This document shows positions 1 through 8,328 of a stretch of 64,000 nt of DNA, piece by piece. Every line of letters starts with the position of its first letter. Within the stretch, counting starts at the first letter, position 1. The translations under genes and the position numbers were made by a program. Source of the stretch: DATKWD01 sp963704815 (GTDB lineage: Bacteria; Actinomycetota; Acidimicrobiia; Acidimicrobiales; Salinilacustritrichaceae). The DNA lies in NCBI GenBank assembly GCA_963704815.1, contig CAVPHU010000001.1, positions 558,001 to 622,000 of the forward strand, in the 5' to 3' direction. Below the pieces are notes generated by a model that made no database searches, was not told the origin of the DNA, and saw only the letters and a program-made list of their open reading frames with translations.

Positions 1-767
1 TCGATGCCGCCTGTCACCGCGTCGACGGTGACGTGTGGGTCGCCAACTTCAACGCGCCCGGCCAGGTCGTGATCGCCGGTGATCCGTCATCGATCGACGA
101 CGCCGCCCGCGTGGCCAAGGAGCTCGGGGCCAAGCGCACGATGCCGCTGGCCGTGAGCGGCGCGTTCCACACCCCCTTCATGGCACCCGCCCGGGATCGG
201 CTGGCCAAGGCCCTCTCCGAGGTCGAGTTCCGTGACCCGAGTGTTCCGGTGATCGCCAACGTCGACGCACTCCCCCACGACGGCCCGCTGTGGCCTGCGC
301 TGCTCACGAGCCAGCTCTCCAGTCCGGTCCGGTGGCGCCAATCGCTCGAGCACCTCGACGAGGAGGGCGCGAGCACGTTCATAGAAATCGGACCCGGCAC
401 CGTTCTCACCGGCACCGTGAAGCGGACGCTGCGCTCGGCTCGCCGCCTGTCGGTGACGTCGCCGGACGAGTTGGACGTCGTGTTCGAGACCCTCGCCAGT
501 CGCCCCGCCACCGAACCCGACCGCGGCAGCGGAGAACACCTCCACACCAGTGCCCGGCTCGTGGTGAGCCCCGGATCCGGTCTGTTCACGCCGGGATCGG
601 TGGCCGAGGGGACTCGTCTCGATCCGGGCGACGTCGTCGGCCTCGTCGGCGACACCGAGATTCGCACGCCGTTCGGCGGCGCCTTGATGGGTCTGCTCGC
701 CCTCCCGGGCGAGCGAATCGCGTCGAGTCAGCCGGTTGCATGGCTCACGGCCACCGTGCCCGTTTGA
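1..767 (+). CDS. fabD: Malonyl-CoA:ACP transacylase FabD, C-terminal part, with extra lipoyl-like domain
   Basis: The gene is cut by the window start; the reading frame is open from base 3. FabD moves malonyl groups from CoA to acyl carrier protein, the entry step of type II fatty-acid elongation. The visible part has the family motifs 'ANFNAPGQVVIAG', 'SGAFHTPFM' (with the catalytic His) and 'EIGPGTVLTG'. The normal FabD fold should end near base 480. About 70 further residues (about bases 552-752) resemble a biotinyl/lipoyl domain: 'SPGSG', then 'PGDVVGLVGDTEIRTPFGG', then 'PGERIASSQPVAWL'. The lysine-bearing hairpin is missing. It overlaps the likely fabH start by 28 bases, consistent with an operon. 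FabD identity is firm; the role of the tail is unknown. Confidence 0.93.
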   Translation, partial: DAACHRVDGDVWVANFNAPGQVVIAGDPSSIDDAARVAKELGAKRTMPLAVSGAFHTPFMAPARDRLAKALSEVEFRDPSVPVIANVDALPHDGPLWPALLTSQLSSPVRWRQSLEHLDEEGASTFIEIGPGTVLTGTVKRTLRSARRLSVTSPDELDVVFETLASRPATEPDRGSGEHLHTSARLVVSPGSGLFTPGSVAEGTRLDPGDVVGLVGDTEIRTPFGGALMGLLALPGERIASSQPVAWLTATVPV

Positions 768-1687
768 CCGGCGCCCGGACCGCTTCCTGGGGCGCTGCTC
801 TCGGCGAGCAGCACGTGACCAACGAGGACCTCGCTGAACGGCTCGCGACGTCCGACGACTGGATCCGGAGCCGCACGGGCATCGGCTCGCGATGGATCGG
901 AGGGTCGACGACCGACCTCGCCGTCCGGGCCGGCAAGGAGGCGCTCGCGGCCTGGTCCGGCGATCCGGCCGACATCGACATGGTGATCCTCGCCACGACG
1001 ACCCCCGACCAGCAGATGCCGGCTTCTGCGTCGACCGTGCAGGCCCACCTGGGGCTCGACGCCGGTGCCTTCGACCTGAACGCCGCTTGTTCAGGGTTCG
1101 TCTACGGACTCATCACGGCCGGCGGTCTCGTCGCCCAGGGATCGGGGCCGGTGCTGTTGATCGGGGCCGACGCCATGTCGACCATCGTCGACTGGAAGGA
1201 TCGATCGACCGCCGTTCTGTTCGGCGACGCGGCCGGTGCCGCGGTGGTCGAACCGGTCGACGGCCGCTCCGAGCTGCGCGGCTGGGACACCGGATCCGAC
1301 GGCACGCTCGCCCACCTGCTGGCCGTCGACCACGGAGCGAAGCTCACCATGGACGGCAAGGAACTCTTCCGCCAGGCCGTCCGCGCCATCGTCGAGTCGA
1401 CCACGACGGCGCTCACCCGCGCCGGGATGTCGGCGAGCGACATCGACCTGTTCGTCCCCCACCAGGCCAACGAACGGATCATCACCGCCGCGTGCACCCG
1501 CCTCGGGATCGGAACCGACCGGGTGATGAGCGTCCTGGGTCACACGGGGAACACCTCGGCCGCCTCGATCCCGGTGGCCATGACAGCGGCGATCGACACC
1601 GACCGGGTCCGACCCGGGGACACGGTCGTGATCTCGGGCTTCGGTGCCGGGATGTCGTGGGCGTCGGCTGTGCTGCACTGGAGCTGA
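740..1687 (+). CDS. fabH: 3-oxoacyl-ACP synthase III FabH
   Basis: FabH (KAS III) condenses acetyl-CoA or another short starter acyl-CoA with malonyl-ACP to begin fatty-acid synthesis. The 315-residue product has the Cys-His-Asn triad in its usual contexts: Cys in 'NAACSGFVYGL', His in 'VPHQANERI' and Asn in 'HTGNTSAASIP'. It ends with the typical 'SGFGAGMSWASAVL'. The ATG at 740 lies inside the end of fabD and gives a normal-length N-terminus. Its stop overlaps the fabG ATG by one base (TGATG), so translation is probably coupled through the fabD-H-G-acpP-F operon. Confidence 0.95.
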   Translation: MAHGHRARLTGARTASWGAALGEQHVTNEDLAERLATSDDWIRSRTGIGSRWIGGSTTDLAVRAGKEALAAWSGDPADIDMVILATTTPDQQMPASASTVQAHLGLDAGAFDLNAACSGFVYGLITAGGLVAQGSGPVLLIGADAMSTIVDWKDRSTAVLFGDAAGAAVVEPVDGRSELRGWDTGSDGTLAHLLAVDHGAKLTMDGKELFRQAVRAIVESTTTALTRAGMSASDIDLFVPHQANERIITAACTRLGIGTDRVMSVLGHTGNTSAASIPVAMTAAIDTDRVRPGDTVVISGFGAGMSWASAVLHWS

Positions 1688-2410
1688 TGGACACGACCGC
1701 CGCCGACCGACCTCGCACCGCCCTCGTCACCGGGGGGAGCCGCGGCATCGGCCTCGCCTGCCGCGCGAGCCCTCGCCGAACGCGGCCACCAGGTAGCCGT
1801 GACCGCTCGCACGACCGCCGCCGACGAGTTCTTCACCGTGAGCTGCGACGTGCGCGACGCGGCGTCGGTCGACGACGCGGTCGGTCGTGTCGAGGCCGAG
1901 CTCGGGCCGATCGAGATCCTCGTCGCCAATGCCGGGATCACCCGGGACCAGTTGTTGGTCCGCATGGACGAGGAGGCGTTCACCGACGTCGTCGACACCA
2001 ACCTCACCGGCGCCTACCGCGTGACCCGGCGGGTGGCGAAGACCATGATGCGCAACCGCTGGGGACGCATCGTCCTGGTCTCGTCGGTCGGGGCCTACCT
2101 GGGTGCGCCGGGCCAGGCCAACTACGCCGCGTCGAAGGCGGGGTTGATCGGCCTCGGTCGATCGGTGGCCCGGGAGTTCGCCACCCGGGGCATCACGTCC
2201 AACATCGTGTGCCCCGGTCCGATCGGCACCGACATGCTCACATCGCTCGGCGACGACCGCCTCCAGGCCATCGCCGACGCGGTTCCCGTGGGTCGCATCG
2301 GCGAACCCTCCGAGGTCGGCGAGCTCGTCGGCTTCCTCGCCTCGGAATCCGCGGCGTTCATCACCGGGGCCGTCATTCCGGTCGACGGCGGCCTCGCCAT
2401 GGGCCACTGA
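1687..2410 (+). CDS. fabG: 3-oxoacyl-ACP reductase FabG (apparent frameshift)
   Basis: FabG is the NADPH-dependent SDR that reduces 3-oxoacyl-ACP. The N-terminus reads from the ATG at 1687 with the nucleotide-binding 'VTGGSRGIGLA'. The frame then changes near 1760, and the rest continues one frame over with 'ARALAERGHQVAVTAR', 'NAGITRDQL', active-site 'YAASKAGL' and a C-terminal 'PVDGGLAMGH'. Removing one C from 'cctgccgcgcg' (about 1760-1762) restores a continuous protein of about 240 residues; total length is 3n+1. fabG is normally essential, so a sequencing or assembly error is more likely than a dead gene. It sits between fabH and acpP as expected. Confidence 0.88.
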
Positions 2411-2454
2411 AATACTGTGCAACCTTCGCTCCCCCCGGAAGGTCAGACCCAGCC

Positions 2455-2691
2455 ATGACTGATGACAACTTCGCCCGCTTCACCACCTGTGCCGTGGAGG
2501 TCCTCGCCGTCGAAGCCGCCCAGGTCACGCCCGAGGCGTCGTTCGCCGACGACCTCGACGCCGACAGCCTCGACCTGGTCGAGCTGGTGATGGCGCTCGA
2601 GGAGGAGTTCGACGTGGCCGTCGAAGAAGAGGAACTCGAGGGCATCGAGACCGTGGGGCAGGCCTTCGACCTGATCACGAAGAAGCTGTGA
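2455..2691 (+). CDS. acpP: Acyl carrier protein
   Basis: This is a 78-residue acidic protein. The phosphopantetheine attachment serine is in 'DLDADSLDLVELVMALE'. The acidic helix II/III region 'EEEFDVAVEEEELEGI' is typical of ACPs that carry growing acyl chains for the Fab enzymes. The ATG at 2455 follows a 44-base gap after fabG that contains a small hairpin (ccttc...gaagg). The stop overlaps the GTG start of fabF by four bases (GTGA), supporting coupled expression. Confidence 0.96.
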   Translation: MTDDNFARFTTCAVEVLAVEAAQVTPEASFADDLDADSLDLVELVMALEEEFDVAVEEEELEGIETVGQAFDLITKKL

Positions 2692-3863
2692 CCACGCGCC
2701 GCCGGGTTGCCGTAACCGGACTTGGCGTCGTCTCGTCCTGCGGCATCGGAGCCGACGCGTTCTGGAACGGACTGCTCTCGGCGGCGCCCGAGGGCGAACG
2801 TCGCGTCGACGACTGGGACCCCTCGCCGTGGTACGAGAACCCCAAGGAAGCCCGACGCACCGACCGGTTCGCCCAATTCGCCATGGCTGCCGCCGAGATG
2901 GCCCGCGAGGCGGCCGGCGAGCCGTCGGCGCCGCCCGACCGCCGGGGTGTGGTGATCGGTACGGGCGTCGGTGGCCTCGAGACGGTCGAGGAACAGATCA
3001 TCGTCCACCACGAGAAGGGGCCGCGACGGGTGTCGCCGTTCCTGGTGCCGATGATGATGCCCAACGCCGGCGCCGCGAACGTCTCGATGCGTTTCGGCTG
3101 GCAGGGACCGTGCGAGACCCCGGTCACCGCCTGCGCCGCCGGCACCCACTCAGTGAGCCGGGCCGCCGAGCTGATCGCCCTCGGACGGTGCGACGCCGTG
3201 CTCACCGGCGGGTCCGAGGCCGCCATGACCCCGACCGGCATCCAGGGCTTCCGCAACATGACCGCGCTGTCGTCGAGCGGGTACTCCCGACCGTTCGACG
3301 TCCGCCGCGACGGCTTCATGATCGCCGAAGGTGGCGCCGCACTCCAGCTGGAACTGTGGGAGCACGCCGAGGAGCGGGGCGCGACGATCCTCGCCGAGAT
3401 CCTGGGCTCGGCCAGCTCGGCCGACGCCCACCACATCACGGCTCCCGCGCCCGGCGGCTCGGGGGCGGCCCACTGCATGCGGCTGGCGCTGGAGGACGCC
3501 GGACTCACTCCCGACGACATCGTGCACGTCAACGCCCACGGGACCTCGACGCCGCTCAACGACGCGGCCGAGGCCGAGGCGATGGCCACGGTCTTCGGTG
3601 ACCGGAGCCCGATCGTCACCTCGACCAAGGGGGTGACGGGCCACGCGCTCGGCGCTGCCGGTGCCCTCGAGGCCGTCGCCGTGGTCCTCAGCATGACCAA
3701 CCGCCTCGTGCCGCCGACCGCCGGTCACGAGCAGCCCGATCCCGAGATGCCGACCCTGGATCTCGTCGTCGGCGGCCCCCGCGAGTGGGAGCCCGGGCCG
3801 TCGCTGTCGAACAGCTTCGGCTTCGGCGGCCACAACGGCACGCTCGTGATCGGGCCCGCCTGA
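2688..3863 (+). CDS. fabF: 3-oxoacyl-ACP synthase II FabF
   Basis: FabF is the KAS II elongation enzyme, condensing malonyl-ACP with acyl-ACP. The 391-residue protein has the Cys-His-His catalytic set: Cys in 'TACAAGTHS', His in 'NAHGTSTPLND' and His in 'KGVTGHALGAAG'. It ends with the conserved glycine-rich 'NSFGFGGHNGTLV'. The start is GTG at 2688, overlapping the acpP stop. It closes the fabD-H-G-acpP-F operon; the next gene overlaps its stop by CTGA. Confidence 0.96.
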   Translation: MTTRRRVAVTGLGVVSSCGIGADAFWNGLLSAAPEGERRVDDWDPSPWYENPKEARRTDRFAQFAMAAAEMAREAAGEPSAPPDRRGVVIGTGVGGLETVEEQIIVHHEKGPRRVSPFLVPMMMPNAGAANVSMRFGWQGPCETPVTACAAGTHSVSRAAELIALGRCDAVLTGGSEAAMTPTGIQGFRNMTALSSSGYSRPFDVRRDGFMIAEGGAALQLELWEHAEERGATILAEILGSASSADAHHITAPAPGGSGAAHCMRLALEDAGLTPDDIVHVNAHGTSTPLNDAAEAEAMATVFGDRSPIVTSTKGVTGHALGAAGALEAVAVVLSMTNRLVPPTAGHEQPDPEMPTLDLVVGGPREWEPGPSLSNSFGFGGHNGTLVIGPA

Positions 3864-4970
3864 GGCTCCCCGCGCTGCTCGTTGCCCTCGCGCTCCTGGC
3901 GCTCGGGGCCTGCGGCGGCGACGAGGCGGCAGGACCCGCCCCGCCGGACCCGACGCCGGTGGCGTCGGCGACGCTGCCCGAGACGACGACCACGACCGAG
4001 CCGCCCTGCATCGACCGGCTTCCGGTCGAGGACACGCTCCGACGCCTGCCGCTGGTCTTCGTCACCGAGGGTTCGGATGTGTCCGGGCTGGTCGATCGCG
4101 TCGGCGGGATCGGCCTCGTCGGACCACACAGCGCCGGCAGCGCCGGCTCGATCCGCGCACAGCTCCATGCCGCCCCGACGTCGCCTCTGCTCGCCTCGGA
4201 CGAGGAGGGCGGCCGGGTCCAACGGCTCTGGTCGTCGCTCGGCCCGCTGCCGTCGGCGGCCCGCGTCGCGTCGCTCTCCGACGCGGACGCGGTGGCCGCC
4301 TACACCACCTATGCCCAAGGGATGGCCGGACTGGGGATCGACCTCAACTTCGCGCCGGTTCTCGCGGTCGGGGGTGGTGCGCTCGGCGACCGCTCGTACG
4401 GTGACGAACCCGCCGTGGTCACCGACCGGGCCGGGCTGTTCGTCGACGCCATGCAGGGCGCCGGCGTCCTGCCCGTCCTCAAGCACTTCCCCGGCCTCGG
4501 GTCGGTGGACGTCAACACCGACGAGGGCGTCGCGGTCACGCCGCCGCTCGACCAGCTCCGGCAGCGCGATCTCGTGCCCTACGCCGAGCTGCTCGGTCGG
4601 GAGCCCGTCGGCGTGATGGTCTCTCACGTGCGCATCCCCGATCTGACCGGCGACACGCCCGCTTCGCTGGCACCGGCGACCTACGAGTTGCTCGTCGACG
4701 AGTTCGGGTTCGACGGCCTCGTCGTGACCGACTCGCTCGGCGCCGGCGCCGTTGCGTCGAACTGGTCGACCGCCGACGCCGCGGTCCTGGCCGTCCAGGC
4801 CGGTGCCGACATGGTGGTGTTCACCGACCCGGCCCAGCTCGACCCCGTGCTCGACGCGCTCCGAACTGCCGTCGCCGACGGCCGCATCCCCGAGACCCAC
4901 GGTTCGCGACGGCGCCGAAGACGTGCTGGCAGTCCAGGGCGTCGACCCGTGCAGGTTGCTCGGCCCCTGA
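3860..4970 (+). CDS. Glycoside hydrolase family 3 lipoprotein (apparent frameshift near the end)
   Basis: This is a secreted lipoprotein related to beta-N-acetylhexosaminidases of family GH3. A hydrophobic stretch 'LPALLVALALLALGAC' ends in a lipobox Cys, followed by a Pro/Thr-rich linker. The GH3 core has 'ASDEEGGRVQR', 'KHFPGLGSVDVNTD' and the nucleophile region 'VVTDSLGAGAV'. The Asp-His pair that NagZ enzymes carry after KHFPG appears replaced by 'NTD', so classical NagZ activity is doubtful. No ATG/GTG/TTG lies at the expected start; CTG at 3860 overlaps the fabF stop (CTGA). The last 25 or so residues are in another frame; removing one C from CCC at 4896-4898 joins them. Confidence 0.75.
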
Positions 4971-5247
4971 GTCTCGGGCAAGTCCGCCCGGTCAGCCGCG
5001 CCGCTTACTCGGTCACGAGCTCCAGCTCGGCCACGTCGCGTCCGGTGGGATCGTCGCCCGGACCGGCGTACCACCACGAATGGCGGAGCCGACCCGGCTC
5101 GGGAAGGGTGCCGCGCCGTTCCCCATCCGTGCGGCAACACGATCCGTGTCGCGCTCGTCACACGGTTCTCAGTCTGGGCCACCTCTCCGGAGCCGGAACC
5201 CGGGCAGGAACTCACCCGGTTCCGCTTCTCAGCGACAACGTCGCTGA
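4971..5247. other. Gap without a convincing gene
   Basis: This 277-base stretch lies between the GH3 gene and the VOC gene, which converge. On the minus strand 5161 to 5005 has a coding look: GTG at 5161, an Arg/Pro-rich start, then after a one-base frame change a segment ending 'WWYAGPGDDPTGRDVAELEL' and TAA at 5005. It would encode only about 55 residues and needs a frameshift, so I do not call it a gene. Nothing else is visible. Confidence 0.4.
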
Positions 5248-5748
5248 TCAGTCGGACGTCTCGCCGAGGTACGAGTCGTGGAGCTCCCGAGGCCAGTAGC
5301 GAACGGGATCGATCGAATCGGCCTCGACGAGGTCGGCCCTGATCCGCTCGTACTCGTAGCAGTTGAGCTCGTATCGGTTCCCCCACGGATCGACGAGGTC
5401 GAAGGCCCAGCACATGTCGAAGTCGATGAGATCGTCCACTTCGAGCCGGTCCCCCTGCGCGTTGTCGATGTCGCACGGCAGCGAGCGAGCGAACGACACG
5501 AAGGTCTCGGCGTCGACGCTGAAGGCCACACCGGTCTGCTGCGGCACCATCGGACTCACGCCGCTCGCCTCGAACAGCGCCAGCATCGTCCGGCCACCAT
5601 CGGCCGAGATCTGCAGCGGGCCACCCTCGAACCCCGTCGCCCAGAAGTCGAAGGCCTCGACCGGTTCGAACCCGAGGTGCTCCGAGTACCAGTGCGCGGC
5701 CGCGGCCCGATCGGGCACCCGGATGTGGACGTGGTCGAGCCGCCCCAT
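5248..5748 (-). CDS. VOC (glyoxalase/bleomycin-resistance fold) family protein
   Basis: The protein has paired beta-alpha-beta-beta-beta modules of the vicinal-oxygen-chelate fold. It starts 'MGRLDHVHIRVPDRAAAAHWY' with a putative metal His, and repeats as 'GVAFSVDAETFVSFA' and 'FDLVDPWGNRYELNCYEY', whose Glu is a usual metal ligand position. The family includes dioxygenases, isomerases and glyoxalases; substrate cannot be inferred. I chose the ATG at 5748 because the fold begins there; an in-frame GTG at 5808 would add 20 unconserved residues. It converges with the GH3 gene and has no operon partner. Confidence 0.82.
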   Translation of the reverse strand: MGRLDHVHIRVPDRAAAAHWYSEHLGFEPVEAFDFWATGFEGGPLQISADGGRTMLALFEASGVSPMVPQQTGVAFSVDAETFVSFARSLPCDIDNAQGDRLEVDDLIDFDMCWAFDLVDPWGNRYELNCYEYERIRADLVEADSIDPVRYWPRELHDSYLGETSD

Positions 5749-5848
5749 CCTGAACGTCGGTCGCTCCTCCCCCACGGCCGAGAGCGTAGAGGGCACGACC
5801 GAGCGCACCCGCGCTCGGTGCCGGATGACGATCCGGACCGCAACCGGA

Positions 5849-7147
5849 TCAGTTGACGGATTGGAGCAGGTTGCCGTCGGTGTCGTAGGTCTCCAGCAGT
5901 GCCCGTCCTGACACCGTCAGGATGAACGCCTTCAACGGGTACTCGGGCACGTCGATCAGCTCGGCTTCGGTCGACACGTCGCCGTCGATCACGACCGCTC
6001 GGGCCACATCAGCAGCGACGACTCCAGCGAACGTCGTGTCGTGGAGAAGCCCCACGAGGGCCTGCTCGGAGGTGACTTCGCGGAAGCGGGTCGACATGCC
6101 GTCGATCGTGCCCGAGGACAGGAGGCCGACGGCGATCGAGTCGCTGTCCTCATCGATCTCGACCCAGAACACGCCGTCGTCGCGATCGAGTCGCAGGGCA
6201 GCCTCGGCAGGGCTCGGCGCACGTGGGACGACCGACGGTGCAACCGATTCGAGCATCTCGTCCAAGGCCGACTTCGAAACCGGCTCGAGCGATTCGGCCA
6301 CCACGAACAGATCGTCGGTGGAGACCCCAGCCAACCCGAGCAGCCGAACGACCGTGCGGTCGTCCTCGAGCCAAGTCAGGGTGACTGCGCCTTCGTAGGG
6401 CGAACCGGAGATGCCGGTGGTTCCGCGCACCTCGACGTCGTTCGGTCCGAACAAGAACGGACGGACGGCGTCGAGCCGGCGCTGATCGCCCGGACCGGTC
6501 GAGATGAGCATCACTCTCGGATCCTCACCGGCCGCATCGCCGAAGCCGACGACACTCGCACCGTCCCCGGCGAGCTCGTAGCTGCCGACGGCCGGAGCCA
6601 CCGCCGCGAACCGATCGCGATGCTGAAGCGCCATGCCGTCGGGGACAACGCCGTCGACGAGGCTCGGTCCAGCGCCCTCGAACCTCGCACCCTCAGCCAC
6701 CTCCAGGGCTTCGGCCTCGGTGAGTCCGGACGTGACCACGGCAGCGACTTCGCCCGGCCGCCGCCAGGCCACCGTGAGGTCGCCGTCGGCGCCCGGCTGG
6801 AACAGCCGGTCGGGCGAGATCGTGGCGTCCGCGCCCTGCACGACGACGGCCCTCCCGTCCGGTGGCTCGTTGGTTCCTCCGGGGTCAGCGATCGTGAGCA
6901 CGGCCACCGACGGAGAACCCATCCCAGCGGTCTCGGCGTAGATGAGGACCTCACCGTCGACCTGCACGGCATCCACCGCTGCCTCCTCGAGATCGACGGT
7001 TCCGACGACCACGTCGAGCCCGAGCGGGGGAACGGAAGGAAACAGGTACGACGCTGCTTCGGCAGGCACGGTCTCGTCACTGTCGTCACCGGCAGCGATC
7101 ACCGCGACGATGACCGCTGCCGCCGCGGCACCAAGGGCCACGATCAA
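5849..7147 (-). CDS. Single-pass membrane protein of unknown function
   Basis: The product is about 430 residues: a short N-terminus, one membrane helix ('VALGAAAAAVIVAVIAAG') and a long acidic extracytoplasmic part with no family I recognise. The start is uncertain. TTG at 7147 overlaps the fabZ stop (TTGA) and would place the helix at the very N-terminus; no ATG or GTG lies shortly upstream in frame. It is the last gene of a leftward operon: Cys-rich protein, haemoglobin, fabZ, this gene. The extracellular part may bind something at the envelope, but nothing in the sequence says what. Confidence 0.7.
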   Translation of the reverse strand: MIVALGAAAAAVIVAVIAAGDDSDETVPAEAASYLFPSVPPLGLDVVVGTVDLEEAAVDAVQVDGEVLIYAETAGMGSPSVAVLTIADPGGTNEPPDGRAVVVQGADATISPDRLFQPGADGDLTVAWRRPGEVAAVVTSGLTEAEALEVAEGARFEGAGPSLVDGVVPDGMALQHRDRFAAVAPAVGSYELAGDGASVVGFGDAAGEDPRVMLISTGPGDQRRLDAVRPFLFGPNDVEVRGTTGISGSPYEGAVTLTWLEDDRTVVRLLGLAGVSTDDLFVVAESLEPVSKSALDEMLESVAPSVVPRAPSPAEAALRLDRDDGVFWVEIDEDSDSIAVGLLSSGTIDGMSTRFREVTSEQALVGLLHDTTFAGVVAADVARAVVIDGDVSTEAELIDVPEYPLKAFILTVSGRALLETYDTDGNLLQSVN

Positions 7148-7611
7148 CCATCGCCTCGGCCCCGACCGCGAGGAGTCCGTCGACTCGCGTCGACCACGAC
7201 GAACAAGAGGTCGGCGGTGCAGGCGAGCTCGCCGTCGACCGATGCGGTCCCGCTGCCCTTGCCGGCCCGCGCCGACATTCGGCCCAACTCGACCGCCAGC
7301 TCGAGTGTGTCGCCAGGCACCACCTGGCGGCGGAAGCGGGCCTTGTCGATCCCCCCGAACAACGGCAGCTTGCCGGCGAAGCGCTCGTCGGCCAGCGTGG
7401 CGATCGCACCGAGCTGGGCCATCGCCTCCACCATCAGCACCCCTGGCAACGTGGGTCGACCCGGGAAATGGCCGGCGAAGAAGGCCTCGTCGCCGGTGAG
7501 CGTCCAACGGCCCGACGCCGAGACGCCGGGTTCGAGTGCGATGACCTCGTCGACGAACAGGAACGGCGGGCGATGCGGGACCACGGCTTCGGGCCGGGGA
7601 AGCTCGGCCAT
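7144..7611 (-). CDS. fabZ: 3-hydroxyacyl-ACP dehydratase FabZ-like hot-dog protein
   Basis: The 155-residue single hot-dog domain has the FabZ catalytic pair in context: His in 'VVPHRPPFLFVDEV' and Glu in 'GHFPGRPTLPGVLMVEAMAQ'. FabZ dehydrates 3-hydroxyacyl-ACP in fatty-acid elongation, so it could supply the dehydratase missing from the fabD-H-G-acpP-F operon 3 kb away. The ATG at 7611 overlaps the haemoglobin stop by one base (TGATG). Its location behind a globin gene is unusual. Confidence 0.9.
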   Translation of the reverse strand: MAELPRPEAVVPHRPPFLFVDEVIALEPGVSASGRWTLTGDEAFFAGHFPGRPTLPGVLMVEAMAQLGAIATLADERFAGKLPLFGGIDKARFRRQVVPGDTLELAVELGRMSARAGKGSGTASVDGELACTADLLFVVVDASRRTPRGRGRGDG

Positions 7612-7991
7612 CAGGACTCCTGGTTGATCATGGCGTCGGCCGCCATCGAGAAGTAGCTCCGCATCTGGAGCTCGATGTCGCCGCTCACGTCGGCCGCGTC
7701 GAGCGCCGCCGACATGTGGGTGAACCACGCATCACGGGCTGCCTGGTCGATGACGAACGGCGCGTGGCGCATCCGCAGCCGCGGGTGACCGCGCTCGTCG
7801 GAGTAGGTGGTCGGGCCTCCCCAGTACTGCACGAGGAACCGCCACAGGTGCTCCTTGGCGTCGGACAGGTCATCGTCGGGATACATGGGACGGAGCAGCG
7901 GATCGGCGGCCACGCCGTCGTAGAAGCGATCGACCAGGGCGACGAAGAACGGCTCTCCGCCCACCGCCTCGAACACGTTGATGCCCGTCAT
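7611..7991 (-). CDS. Truncated haemoglobin (group II, GlbO-like)
   Basis: This 126-residue 2-on-2 globin has the group II pattern: 'ALVDRFYDGVAADPLLRPMY' (B10 Tyr region), 'HLWRFLVQYWGGP', proximal His in 'RMRHAPFVI', and the G8 Trp in 'RDAWFTHM'. Such proteins bind O2 or NO in the cytoplasm. The ATG at 7991 overlaps the stop of the upstream Cys-rich gene (ATGA), and its own stop overlaps the fabZ start, so the four genes are almost certainly one transcript. Confidence 0.9.
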   Translation of the reverse strand: MTGINVFEAVGGEPFFVALVDRFYDGVAADPLLRPMYPDDDLSDAKEHLWRFLVQYWGGPTTYSDERGHPRLRMRHAPFVIDQAARDAWFTHMSAALDAADVSGDIELQMRSYFSMAADAMINQES

Positions 7992-8269
7992 CGGAGCCGG
8001 AACGGGCGCCGGGCGTGGGCGTGGAAGTGGTCGGGGATCTGCCGCATGACCGCGTCGATGCGATGGTCGGGTCCGATCTGCTCGGTGGCGACCCGCTCGA
8101 GCTCGGTCATCATGTGGGCGAGCGCCTCGTCGTCGGGGGTCGTCCCGTGCTCGCGCCAGACGACCATCGGAACGAAGCACGCCTCGCACTCGGCGATCCA
8201 ACACACGTCGTCGGAGTGGAACCACGGCGTCAGGGGTGCGGCCTCGCAGAGCTCGCAGTCGGTCGGCAT
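7988..8269 (-). CDS. Small Cys-rich protein of unknown function
   Basis: The 93-residue protein has five cysteines at positions 5, 8, 23, 28 and 31, arranged as CELC and CEAC motifs, suggesting a zinc ribbon or redox site. It ends in a basic tail ('HAHARRPFRLR'). I do not recognise a named domain. It is the first gene of the leftward operon and overlaps the haemoglobin start by four bases, so a functional link with the globin is possible but is only context. Confidence 0.7.
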   Translation of the reverse strand: MPTDCELCEAAPLTPWFHSDDVCWIAECEACFVPMVVWREHGTTPDDEALAHMMTELERVATEQIGPDHRIDAVMRQIPDHFHAHARRPFRLR

Positions 8270-8328
8270 CGCGCGGTGACGCTATCGGCTCGCCGACACG
8301 AGCTGGACACTCGGTACGGTCTCCGAAC

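Noticed and set aside
1687..2410. Programmed frameshift in fabG
   Set aside because: There is no slippery heptamer or downstream stem at the shift site, and similar one-base shifts occur in four unrelated genes, pointing to sequence error.
3725..5476. Long open frame of 583 codons on the minus strand
   Set aside because: Arg/Gly-rich shadow of fabF and GH3 coding sequence without family motifs; long empty frames are common in G+C-rich DNA.
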